Source of the DNA: Deltaproteobacteria bacterium
GTDB taxonomy: Bacteria > Desulfobacterota > Desulfobulbia > Desulfobulbales > UBA5123
Direction: 5' to 3'
Length of the DNA stretch: 17,337 bases
NCBI GenBank assembly: GCA_021788685.1
Contig: JAJYKH010000019.1
Location: 1-17,337, forward strand
Made by a program: the position numbers and the translations under genes. Shown here one piece after another: positions 6,412-13,532 of this stretch; the stretch's first letter is position 1; every line of letters starts with the position of its first letter. The notes under the pieces are model-generated. The model was not told the DNA's origin. It saw only the letters and a program-made list of their open reading frames with translations, and made no database searches.

Positions 6412-7095
6412 TCAGCCCAGGTGCTGCCTTTTGGCAGCGGACGCCAGCCGGTGGGCAAGCCGGACCGGCTCCGGAACGCGAGAGCGGAGGGAGCAGGCGA
6501 GGACCATCGCCCCGGCCCCGGCCAAATCGATCCGATGGCCGATGGAGACATAGACCGGCTTGACGCCGGCACGGGTGCGGAGCACGGTGCCGATCACCTC
6601 GGTCCCGTCCAGCAGGGGGACGCGGTCCCCCCGGGCCGGTCCGGGCTCGGCATGGGTGCCGATGAGCCGGCTTTTGCCGCACCCGACGCTGGGAAGTCCC
6701 GTTGCCAGGCCCAGGTGGCTGGCGATCCCGAACCGCCGGGGATGGGCGATGCCCTGGCCGTCGCAGAGGAGCAGGTCGGGCCGGTGCTCCATTCCGGCCA
6801 AGGCCGCGAGCAGACCAGGGGCCTCCCGGAAGGAAAGAAGCCCCGGCACATAGGGAAAGGCGAGGGGCGAGACCGCCAGCCGTTCTTCCACGGTGGCTTG
6901 GCGCTCCACATTCCAGAGGACCGCCGCGGCAAAGCAGAGCCCGGCGGCCTTGGAGAAGGCCGCGTCCAGGCCGGCCATGAAGCGCACCGGCCCGGAAAGG
7001 GGCGAGCGGTCCACCAGGGGCGCCAGCTCCTTCTGGATAGCCACGGCCTCCCGGGGGGAGACCTGCCACGAGTGAGGGAGGGGAGGGAAATGCAT
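6412..7095 (-). CDS. nfi: Endonuclease V
   Basis: A 227-residue cytoplasmic DNA repair enzyme that cuts the second phosphodiester bond 3' of deaminated bases, chiefly hypoxanthine. Family hallmarks are present in order: AGLDAAFS with the metal-binding Asp44; PYVPGLLSFRE with the wedge PYIP-like motif and Glu91; DGQGIAHPRRFGIASHLGL with Asp112 and His118; PSVGCGKSRLIG with Lys141; and PVYVSIGHRIDL with His187. Length fits the family. The ATG at 7095 is the first good start, but its ribosome site (GAAGGG) is in the 3' arm of a hairpin. It is the last gene of a minus-strand run behind a rhodanese and a phosphoribosyltransferase; no functional link between the three is established. Confidence 0.95.
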   Translation of the reverse strand: MHFPPLPHSWQVSPREAVAIQKELAPLVDRSPLSGPVRFMAGLDAAFSKAAGLCFAAAVLWNVERQATVEERLAVSPLAFPYVPGLLSFREAPGLLAALAGMEHRPDLLLCDGQGIAHPRRFGIASHLGLATGLPSVGCGKSRLIGTHAEPGPARGDRVPLLDGTEVIGTVLRTRAGVKPVYVSIGHRIDLAGAGAMVLACSLRSRVPEPVRLAHRLASAAKRQHLG

Positions 7096-7099
7096 CGGC

Positions 7100-7126
7100 A
7101 GGCCCTTCCCGCGTGAGAAGGGCCCT
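7100..7126 (-). promoter_or_regulatory. Intercistronic hairpin covering the endonuclease V ribosome site
   Basis: In the transcript, AGGGCCCUUC (7117-7126) pairs with GAAGGGCCU (7100-7108), with one unpaired G and a loop of eight. The 3' arm contains the only purine-rich ribosome site before the ATG at 7095. No U tract follows, so control of translation is more likely than termination. Confidence 0.5.
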
Positions 7127-7131
7127 GGAAA

Positions 7132-7482
7132 TCACTTGGGGACGGTGGGGTAGCCCTCCACCTGCCAGGCCTTCCAGCCGCCTTTCAGGACCTGCACGTT
7201 CTCGAAACCGCTTTCCATCATCTTCTGCGCCACCCGGGCGCTGGTGCCCTCGTCGGGTCAGGCTCAGTAGAGCACGTAGGTAAGCTCCCGGGAATAGCGG
7301 CCCATCCAGCTCTCGGGGTGGTCGGGGTCCTCGGCGATGGCCCCTTCGATCATCTCGTCGCTTTCCTCCCAGTCGTGCTTCTTGCGGACGTCCAGGATCA
7401 CCACCTCCGGGTGCTCCAGCATTTCGTTGAGGTCGGCGGGCGTGATCCGTTTCACTCGTTCGATGGTTGCGACGGGGCTCAT
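7132..7482 (-). CDS. Rhodanese-domain protein with two in-frame TGA codons (probable Sec-x-Sec selenoprotein)
   Basis: Reading through two TGA codons (7264-7266 and 7258-7260) gives an intact 116-residue single rhodanese domain. The N-terminal part has ITPADLNEMLEHPEVVILDVRKKHDW (about 13-38), the usual DVR strand. Then comes YVLY-U73-A-U75-PDEGTSARVA, where relatives have YCxCP.E..SARVA with the catalytic cysteine. The C-terminal part is GFENVQVLKGGWKAWQVEGYP, the classic GG...W closing motif. Both TGAs fall on the CxC cysteines, and the 41 codons beyond are perfectly conserved rhodanese, so decay is unlikely. AAGGAGG six bases before the ATG is a strong ribosome site. The role would be sulfur or selenium transfer. 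Sec-containing rhodanese relatives are known in Sec-using bacteria. The alternative is a pseudogene with two nonsense changes. Confidence 0.8.
7231..7246 (-). promoter_or_regulatory. Candidate bacterial SECIS minihelix
   Basis: In the mRNA, CACC, loop AGCGCCCG, GGUG lies 12-27 bases after the second UGA and 18-33 after the first. A G occupies the second loop position. Bacterial SECIS elements sit directly downstream of UGA with a G early in the apical loop, so place and shape fit, but the stem is only four pairs. Confidence 0.4.
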
Positions 7483-7506
7483 GGGGGGCCTCCTTGACGT
7501 GAGGGT

Positions 7507-8211
7507 TCAGGGGGTCGGGACAGGCTCCTTCCGGAGCAGGCCCATGACCTCCTCCCGGGACAGGTCGTGCCAGCGCCGGTAGGCGTTGGCGACGGCAAAG
7601 GGCCAGAAGTCGAGCACGTTGGCGCAGTAGACCTCGTCCACCAGCGGGCCGACCCTGCTGATGGAGTCGAGGAGGCCCGTGGGGACCGCTACCACGATGG
7701 CGGCCGCCCCCTGCCGCCGGGCCGAGTCGGCCGCGGCCATCATGGTGGCGCCCGAGGCGAGGCCGTCGTCGGTGAGGATCACCGTCCGGCCAGCCAAGTC
7801 CGGCTGGGGGCGGCCTTCCCGGAACAGCCGGTTGCGCCGTTCCAGCTCCGCCCGGACGGTGGCGGCTTCCCGTTCGATCTGCTCGCCGGTCAGCCGGAGG
7901 GAGCGGAGCATCTCCTCATTGAGAAACCGCCTGCCTTCCAGGCCCATGGCCCCGAACCCCGCCTCGGTGTTGCCCGGGACCTGCAGCTTGCGGACGATCA
8001 TCAGGTCGAGGGGGAGCAGGAGCCGCCGGGCGATCTCCACCCCGATGGGCACCCCGCCCGAGGGGATGGCCAGCACCACGGCGTTGTCGATCCCGGCATA
8101 TTCCGGGGCCAGGATCTCGGCCAGGACCAGGCCCGCTTCGCGGCGGTCGGCGAAGAGCCGGTGCTTGTTCCGGTACTCGGGGATCTCGTGGAGACGGTAG
8201 CCCATGGCCAT
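7507..8211 (-). CDS. Phosphoribosyltransferase family protein
   Basis: A 234-residue soluble type I PRTase-like protein. An N-terminal segment (FADRREAGLVLAEIL, about 20-34) precedes VVLAIPSGGVPIGVEIAR (45-62) and the PRPP-binding loop TVILTDDGLASGATMMAA (143-160). These are hallmarks of the stand-alone phosphoribosyltransferases often annotated as ComF-like or Mll-type, whose substrate is unknown. A helical insert with LTGEQIEREAATVRAELERR (107-126) sits before the loop, as usual in this branch. Two ATGs (8211 and 8205) are possible and neither has a clear ribosome site. A rhodanese gene follows after 24 bases, so co-transcription is likely. The C-terminal 20 residues may form a short helical tail. 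Confidence 0.88.
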   Translation of the reverse strand: MAMGYRLHEIPEYRNKHRLFADRREAGLVLAEILAPEYAGIDNAVVLAIPSGGVPIGVEIARRLLLPLDLMIVRKLQVPGNTEAGFGAMGLEGRRFLNEEMLRSLRLTGEQIEREAATVRAELERRNRLFREGRPQPDLAGRTVILTDDGLASGATMMAAADSARRQGAAAIVVAVPTGLLDSISRVGPLVDEVYCANVLDFWPFAVANAYRRWHDLSREEVMGLLRKEPVPTP

Positions 8212-8277
8212 GCCGTAGAGGAAGGAATTGGCGGTTGGGGCCGGCTACTTTCAGTATAGCAGAAGGGCGGGGAACAG

Positions 8278-8368
8278 CTGAACGTCGAACATCGAGCTTC
8301 CAACATCGAACATCGAATGTGAATCGAAATTCAACGTTGGACGTTCGACGTCAATGTTCGATGTTCGT
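8278..8368. repeat. Heptad inverted-repeat cluster (TCGAACA type)
   Basis: Left arm of seven-base units CTGAACG, TCGAACA, TCGAGCT, TCCAACA, TCGAACA, TCGAATG (8278-8319). After a short centre, the inverted arm reads ACGTTGG, ACGTTCG, ACGTCAA, TGTTCGA, TGTTCGT (8334-8368). It lies between the MFS transporter end and the phosphoribosyltransferase start and could fold into a long imperfect hairpin. Confidence 0.7.
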
Positions 8369-8374
8369 CTTTTT

Positions 8375-9658
8375 TCAGGCGTTCCGCCGGTCGGGCGGGA
8401 CGGTGAGCATGAGGAGGCCGCCGGCCAGGAAAAAGGCCAGGATGGCGCTCATGCCCAGCCGCTGGCTGCCGGTGAGGAGGGTAAGCCAGCCCACCAGCAG
8501 GGGGCCGAGGAAGGCGGTGGCCTTGCCGGAGAGGGCGAAGAGGCCGAACATCTCGTTCCGCAGGGCTTCCGGGGCGACCCGCGCCAGGTAGGAGCGGCTG
8601 GAGGCCTGGGCTGGCCCGACGAAAATGCCGAGGAGCAGCCCGAAAATCCAGAACAAAAACTGGGTGGAAACGAGCAGGACCAGGCTGCCCGAGACGAGCA
8701 GGCCGAGGAGCGAAAGGAGGATGACCTTCTTGCCGCCCACCCGGTCGTCGATCAGGGCGAAGACCGCCGCCCCCAGCCCGGCGGTGACGTTCATGCCGAT
8801 GCCGAAGAGGAGCACCTGCTGCGCGCTCATGGCGAAGGTGCCGGCCGCGTAGACCCCCCCGAAGGCGAACAGGGTGGCCATGCCGTCGATGTAAACCATG
8901 CGGGCGATGAAGAAACGGACGAGATGGCCGTAGCGGCGGACGTGCCGAAGGGAGTCCGCGAGCTGGGCCCATCCGTGCTTCACGGTGAGCGCCAGGGGCA
9001 GGCGGCTGCGCCGCTCGTCCGGGGTGAAGAGGAAAAGCGGCAGGGCAAAGAGGAGGTGCCAGCCGGCCGCGAGCACGAAGGTGGCCCGGACGTTTTCGGC
9101 CTGCCCGACATTGAGCCTGAGCAAGGCCGTCTCCGGCTTGACAAGGCCGTAGAGCGCTGCCGTCAGGCAGAGGAGGCCGCCCAGGTACCCAAACCCCCAG
9201 CCCCAGCCCGACCAGCGGCCCACCCCGTCGGCCGGCGCCAGGCTCGGGAGCATGGCATTATAAAAGATGCTCGCGGACTCGAAGCCGACGGTGGCAACGG
9301 CCACCAGGAGGAGGGCGGGGAGCGCGCAGGCCGGGTCGGGCCTGATGAACCAGAGCAGGCCGGTGGGGATGGTGCAGAGCAGGGTGAAGCCGGCGATCCA
9401 GGATTTGCGGCGGCCGGTCTGGTCGGCAAGGGCCCCGAGCAGAGGGCCGCTCAGGGCGACGATCAGACCGGCCATGCTGATGGCGTTTCCCCACTCGGCG
9501 CTGGCCACCGTCTTGTCGGCGGCCACCTGACGGGTGAAGTAGGCGGCGAAGACGAAGGTCTGAATGATGGTGGAGAAGGCGGAGTACGCCCAATCGTACA
9601 TGGCCCAGGAGAGGAGGGCCGCTGTTCGGCCCGGCGGCAGGGCATTCGTTTTTTTCAT
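8375..9658 (-). CDS. MFS transporter of the Atg22/UMF1 type
   Basis: A roughly 427-residue inner-membrane protein with about 12 hydrophobic helices. The opening LLSWAMYDWAYSAFSTIIQTFVFAAYF and the GALADQTGRRKSWI loop are diagnostic of the UMF1/Atg22-like branch of the major facilitator superfamily. FGYLGGLLCL and the KVILLSLLGLL region follow in the expected order. Relatives are thought to export amino acids or other small solutes, but no substrate can be read here. I chose ATG at 9658 over an upstream TTG (9667); neither has a ribosome site, and the 5' flank is occupied by a heptad repeat cluster, which may have displaced the original leader. It follows the fusion ligase gene by 90 bases on the same strand. 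Confidence 0.88.
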   Translation of the reverse strand: MKKTNALPPGRTAALLSWAMYDWAYSAFSTIIQTFVFAAYFTRQVAADKTVASAEWGNAISMAGLIVALSGPLLGALADQTGRRKSWIAGFTLLCTIPTGLLWFIRPDPACALPALLLVAVATVGFESASIFYNAMLPSLAPADGVGRWSGWGWGFGYLGGLLCLTAALYGLVKPETALLRLNVGQAENVRATFVLAAGWHLLFALPLFLFTPDERRSRLPLALTVKHGWAQLADSLRHVRRYGHLVRFFIARMVYIDGMATLFAFGGVYAAGTFAMSAQQVLLFGIGMNVTAGLGAAVFALIDDRVGGKKVILLSLLGLLVSGSLVLLVSTQFLFWIFGLLLGIFVGPAQASSRSYLARVAPEALRNEMFGLFALSGKATAFLGPLLVGWLTLLTGSQRLGMSAILAFFLAGGLLMLTVPPDRRNA

Positions 9659-9676
9659 GTGAGACAAGGCAGGAGC

Positions 9677-9752
9677 AATGGATAATGGACAATGGGAAAT
9701 GGACAGTGAAAATCATTCATTATCAATTGTCAATTCTCCATTCTCCATTATT
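9677..9752. repeat. Heptad inverted-repeat cluster (AATGGAC type)
   Basis: AATGGAT, AATGGAC, AATGGGA, AATGGAC (9677-9704) face inverted heptamers AATTGTC, AATTCTC, CATTCTC, CATTATT (9725-9752). The right arm supplies the stop codon of the fusion ligase gene (9748-9750), so the repeat touches coding sequence. Confidence 0.7.
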
Positions 9753-12459
9753 CCCGGTCCCTGAGGGCGGCCATCCGTTCGTGGAGGCCGCGGGTGATCC
9801 GTACCGGGGGGGGGCCCCCTTCTCCCCGCCGGACCAGCTCGCCCGGATGGACCGGCTCCCCGAAGTCGATCACGATCCGGGTGAAGCGCGGCCAGGAGCG
9901 GCCCCGGGGTAGGGCTTCGTAAGCCCCTCGGATGAAGGCGGGAACCACCGGTACCCGGTAGCGGTCGAGGAGCATGCCCAAACCCGGCTTGAACGCCTGG
10001 AGGCTGCCGCTGGGCGAGCGCTCCCCTTCCGGAAACCAGATCAGGTTCTCGCCGCGCTTGAGGACCACGGCCGCAAAGGCCAGACTGGAGGCCACCGCCC
10101 GTTTGGGGTCGATGGGCACCGCCCGGGCCAGCCGGCTCACGAATCGGAAGAAGGCATTGCGGAAGGCGATCCCGGTCCAGCCGGCGAAATAGGTGCGGCG
10201 CAGGGTGGAAAAGGGCAGGGCGGCGGCGAGGGCGAACGGGTCGAGCAGGCTGACGTGGTTGGGGGCGAGCACGAACTGGCCGTGGAGCGGGACGGCATCC
10301 AGGCCCCGGACCTCCAGGCGGAAGAGGGTCCGGGCCAGGAAGCGGTTGAGGTGGTAAAGCCCCCAGGCGAGCCCGAGCTGCACGGGGTTGAGCGGCTCGA
10401 GCCAGTGGCGCTGCCGGTTGTCGATCACCTTTTCCGGCTCCTCCAGGGGGCGGACGGGCGAGGCCGCCTCTCCCTTTCCCGCCTGCCCGGCCACCTCGTG
10501 GAGCAAGTCGCGCACGGTCTCCACCCGGCCGATGGCCTCCTCGGTCAGCTCGATGCCGGTGCGCTGGCCGATTTCCATGGTGAGGCCGAGCCATTCCAGG
10601 GAATCGATCCCCAGGTCGAGGTGGGGGCTGGTGTCCGGGGTGAGGCGCGCCTCCGGGTAGCGGCCGGCGAGCCACTCCCAGACCAGCCGGGCGGCGTCCA
10701 CGTCGAGAAGCGACCGGTCGTGGTCCGACATCTCCGCGAGCGGCAGGGGGCCGGCCTCCACCCGGCCGGCGGTCGCGGCCGTCTTGGCCTGCGTGTAGCG
10801 GCCGGGCAGGAGATGGCGCCTGATTTTGCCCAGCCGGGTGCGGGCCAGGGCGTCTCGGCTGATGGCATACTCGTCCAGCCGCTGGTAGGAGGGGAGCTTG
10901 CGCCCCTGCTCGGTCACCGCCCGGCGGATAGCCTGCTCGATCTCCTTTTCGCCGGCCCGCCGCAGCCCGGCGAGATCGGGGACGATCACCGCCACCAGCC
11001 GCCCGTGGTGCTGGAGCACCCCGGCTTCCAGGATGAAGGGATGGGCGGCATAGTGCTCCTCCACCTCGTCGGGCTGGATGTTCTTGCCGCTCTCGGTGAC
11101 GATCAGGGTGGAGACCCGGCCCTGGAGCACGAGAAAGCCGTCCCGGTCGAGATAGCCCAAGTCGCCGGTGCGGAACCAGCCGTCCGAGGTGAAGGCCTGG
11201 GCGCTCTGCTCCGGCAGGTGGCGGTAGCCCGCAAAGACGTTGGGTCCCCGTGCCAGGACCTCGCCGCTGGTTTGACGGCCCGCGGAATCACTTGGCGTCT
11301 CCTGCGGGCGGGCGGCGGGGTCGATGCGGATCTCCACCCCGGGGACCGGCCGGCCGACGCTCGTAAGCCGGCCCGAGCCGGGCGGGTTGATGGTGAGAAG
11401 GGGCGCGGTTTCGGTGAGCCCGTAGCCAATGGCCACCTCCCATCCCAATCCCTGCAATTTCCAGCCGAGCTCCGGGTCGAGGGCCGAGCCCCCGGAGGCG
11501 AGCACCCGCAGCCTGTGCCCGAGCTGCCGGTGCAGGGGCCGCAGCAGCGTTTTTCCGAGCCGCAGCCCCAGGTGCCGCCGCAGCCCGGTAGACAGCCCGG
11601 CCAGGGACCGGAAGAGGAGCAGGGCGGTCCGGCCGCGGCCGGCCACCTGGGCCTCGATGCCGGAGACAAGGGCCCGGTAGAGCCGGGGCACGCCGATCAC
11701 CGCCGTGACCTCCTCCTCCCGGATGGCCCGGAGAATCTGGGGGCCGGTAAGGGCATGGGGGAAGACCAGGGGCAGCCCCAGGCCCAGGGGGACCAGCAGG
11801 CCGATCACGAAGGGGTAGACGTGGTGCAAAGGGAGCGGGAGGAGGACCCGGTCGCGGGAGTACAGCAGCCCGGTTTCCCGGACCTTTTCGATCTGGAAGG
11901 CGATGTTGCGGTGGGTGAGGGGCACGCCCTTGGGCGGGCCGGTGGTGCCGGAGGTGTAAAAGAGGGCGGCCGGGTCTCCGGGACCCACTTCCGGCAGGTC
12001 CGCCGCGCTCGCGGCGGCCAGGCGGCGGCAGCTCCTTTCGTCCTCCTTGCCGGCATCGAGAAGCACGAGGTCAAGGGGCTGGCCGGGCCCGAGGCGGCCG
12101 ATCCGCTCCGCCTGCCCCCTGGTGGTGAAAAGCAGCCGCGGGATGCCGTCCGCCAGGATGTGGGCAAGACTGTCATCCCCGAGCTGCACGTCCAAAGGCA
12201 TCACGGCCGCCCCGGCCCGGAAGGCCCCCAGGCAGGCGGCGATCCACTCCGCCCGGGTCTCGGCCAGGAGCGCCACCCGGTCCCCAGGCCCGATCCCCCG
12301 CGCCGCCAGTCCGGCCGCCACCCGGCCCGCGGCTTCCCCCAGCTCCGCATACGACCAGACGCGCCGGCCCTCGGCTTCCATGGTCAGCAGGGCCGACCGG
12401 CCGCCGTGCTCGGCCAGGCCAGCCGCCAGGGCCTGGATGGTGGGGAGGGTCGGGGGCAT
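9748..12459 (-). CDS. Fusion of acyl-AMP ligase, acyl carrier domain and PlsC acyltransferase
   Basis: A 903-residue three-part lipid enzyme. Residues 1-555 form an adenylate-forming ligase with FYTSGTTGPPKGVPLTH (167-183), GYGLTET (345-351), TGDLGYLDRDGF (431-442) and catalytic Lys545 in TRLGKIRRHLL. Residues about 580-660 are an acyl carrier domain with LGIDSLEWLGL, where Ser620 should carry phosphopantetheine. Residues about 690-903 are a PlsC-type lysophospholipid acyltransferase with NHVSLLDP (734-741) and FPEGERSPSG (809-818). The likely job is to activate a free fatty acid, load it on the built-in carrier and pass it to a lysophospholipid, resembling Aas with an added carrier domain. 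No membrane spans are obvious, so peripheral attachment is expected. The ribosome site is weak. A TATAAT box lies 37 bases upstream at the edge of a small element. Confidence 0.93.
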   Translation of the reverse strand: MPPTLPTIQALAAGLAEHGGRSALLTMEAEGRRVWSYAELGEAAGRVAAGLAARGIGPGDRVALLAETRAEWIAACLGAFRAGAAVMPLDVQLGDDSLAHILADGIPRLLFTTRGQAERIGRLGPGQPLDLVLLDAGKEDERSCRRLAAASAADLPEVGPGDPAALFYTSGTTGPPKGVPLTHRNIAFQIEKVRETGLLYSRDRVLLPLPLHHVYPFVIGLLVPLGLGLPLVFPHALTGPQILRAIREEEVTAVIGVPRLYRALVSGIEAQVAGRGRTALLLFRSLAGLSTGLRRHLGLRLGKTLLRPLHRQLGHRLRVLASGGSALDPELGWKLQGLGWEVAIGYGLTETAPLLTINPPGSGRLTSVGRPVPGVEIRIDPAARPQETPSDSAGRQTSGEVLARGPNVFAGYRHLPEQSAQAFTSDGWFRTGDLGYLDRDGFLVLQGRVSTLIVTESGKNIQPDEVEEHYAAHPFILEAGVLQHHGRLVAVIVPDLAGLRRAGEKEIEQAIRRAVTEQGRKLPSYQRLDEYAISRDALARTRLGKIRRHLLPGRYTQAKTAATAGRVEAGPLPLAEMSDHDRSLLDVDAARLVWEWLAGRYPEARLTPDTSPHLDLGIDSLEWLGLTMEIGQRTGIELTEEAIGRVETVRDLLHEVAGQAGKGEAASPVRPLEEPEKVIDNRQRHWLEPLNPVQLGLAWGLYHLNRFLARTLFRLEVRGLDAVPLHGQFVLAPNHVSLLDPFALAAALPFSTLRRTYFAGWTGIAFRNAFFRFVSRLARAVPIDPKRAVASSLAFAAVVLKRGENLIWFPEGERSPSGSLQAFKPGLGMLLDRYRVPVVPAFIRGAYEALPRGRSWPRFTRIVIDFGEPVHPGELVRRGEGGPPPVRITRGLHERMAALRDRE

Positions 12460-12495
12460 GTGGCTTCCGGGCAGGGATTAACAGCTTGTTCTTAC

Positions 12496-12526
12496 ATTAT
12501 AACCTGAATCCGTGGCGACGGGGTAA
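12496..12526 (-). promoter_or_regulatory. Promoter of the fusion ligase gene, partly inside a small element
   Basis: On the minus strand, a perfect TATAAT (12496-12501) abuts the end of the element starting at 12503. A weak -35, TTACCC (12521-12526), lies within the element at 19-base spacing. The leader would be about 30 bases. Confidence 0.45.
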
Positions 12527-12719
12527 GCTCGTTGGACCTGTCTCATTGATCGATGGCTTACGGCACAAACTGCGGCCGAGCCATGGCTTCCCCCGTCGCC
12601 CTGCGGGCGTCCGTCCGCACGCCGTCTCCTTTGTCGGCAACCGTTCGATAGAGCTCACTCTAATCGAACGATGGCCTTCGCGGATCCGGCGCACCGGACG
12701 AACCGTTCACGGATTCAGG
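12503..12719. mobile_element. MITE-like element with 12-bp terminal inverted repeats
   Basis: CCTGAATCCGTG (12503-12514) and its perfect inverse CACGGATTCAGG (12708-12719) bound 217 bases with no credible gene. The ends resemble IS1380-family termini (ISEcp1 ends in CCTAGATTCTACGT, from memory). Inside lies a hairpin CGTTCGATAGAG/CTCTAATCGAACG (12642-12670, one bulge), plus TCCGG-CGCA-CCGGA (12685-12698). No exact target duplication is visible; the flanks are AT-rich (TTATAA and ATTAAA), as expected for such insertions. Confidence 0.5.
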
Positions 12720-13102
12720 ATTAAATCATCCTTCGGGGGAATTTGCCATCTAAAGACGAATGGGACTGTTGCCAAGCCACGATGAAGAAATGGCAGACGG
12801 ATGGGCGGGTTTTGACACCACCGGTTCTAAGCGATTTTCTTGCGCGCAATCCGACGGCAGTGAGGATCCGGTTCAGGTGCGCCGGATGCCAGCGACCCGT
12901 CGGCCGCTGGCCGGGAATTTCGCGGATGAGGTGCGCGCCACCCCCACAGGCGCGCAAGCTCCTGCTTGCCCTACCGCAGCCGGAATCCCCGCCGATGTGC
13001 CGCCTGAAGTGGCAACCCTTCCTGCCCATGAGTGGATGCTCACGGCACCTCGGTCCGCGGCACGAGATGCAAGCAGCAGAAAACCGATTCCGGAGTCTTT
13101 GC
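12720..13102. other. Gene-less stretch
   Basis: About 380 GC-rich bases with overlapping open frames on both strands. None has a ribosome site, a recognisable domain or convincing codon bias. It may hold eroded coding sequence. I see no RNA gene or repeat beyond minor dyads. Confidence 0.4.
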
Positions 13103-13528
13103 TTACCATCCGTAAAGTGACCAGGAATCCCAGTCGCTGGGGTTGTGCGGGTTCCAGGCGTCGTACGCCTCGTGATAGAGGTAGTCGTTGATCGTGTCAA
13201 GCTGTTCCGCGGTCAATTCGTTCCAGACCCCTTTCTTGGCGCAGTCGACCTGCCGTTCGGCGAAGATCCGGTTCCAGGCGGCCATGGTCCGTGACTCCGG
13301 ATAGAGGAACGGGGCCTCCCCTCCCCGGGTATGGCACTTCCGGCAGAATTCCCTGAACAGCTTCATTCCCTGCCGGAGGTTGACGAAGGTGAGCTCCCGC
13401 ATGGTTCCGGTGCGCGGGTCGTAACGCTCAAAGGGCCTTGCCTGCACGGCCGATATGGCGGCGAGCAGGAGAAGGCCCAGGAGCAGCAGCGCCCTGAGCA
13501 GCCGGGGGGGAAGAGGGCGGCGGGGCAA
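13103..13528 (-). CDS. Small secreted c-type cytochrome-like protein
   Basis: A 141-residue protein if started at TTG (13526-13528), which is preferred because GGAGGG lies nine bases upstream and the preceding gene ends four bases before it. The frame is open further upstream but only inside the PAS gene. Residues 1-30 (PRRPLPPRLLRALLLLGLLLLAAISAVQA) form a signal peptide. The mature part has one heme c motif, C62-R-K-C65-H66, in MKLFREFCRKCHTRGGEAPFLYPESRTM, so a periplasmic monoheme cytochrome is expected; Met71-like distal ligands cannot be assigned safely. The aromatic, Trp-rich end (YDAWNPHNPSDWDSWSLYGW) is unusual. It is translationally linked to the upstream PAS gene, suggesting a redox-sensing pairing. 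Confidence 0.75.
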   Translation of the reverse strand: MPRRPLPPRLLRALLLLGLLLLAAISAVQARPFERYDPRTGTMRELTFVNLRQGMKLFREFCRKCHTRGGEAPFLYPESRTMAAWNRIFAERQVDCAKKGVWNELTAEQLDTINDYLYHEAYDAWNPHNPSDWDSWSLYGW

Positions 13529-13532
13529 CGGC

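Noticed and set aside
7264..7482. Truncated 72-residue rhodanese ending at the first TGA
   Set aside because: The conserved domain continues in the same frame past both TGAs, which fall on the catalytic cysteines; read-through explains it better.
8354..9685. 443-codon open frame on the plus strand
   Set aside because: Antisense shadow of the MFS transporter gene; hydrophilic, repetitive and without a ribosome site.
10255..12507. 750-codon open frame on the plus strand
   Set aside because: It is the antisense shadow of the ligase-carrier-acyltransferase fusion; it has no domain and an amino acid make-up typical of a reversed GC-rich gene.
12743..13191. Overlapping plus-strand frames in the gap before the cytochrome gene
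   Set aside because: Two frames compete over the same bases, with no recognisable motif or ribosome site in either.
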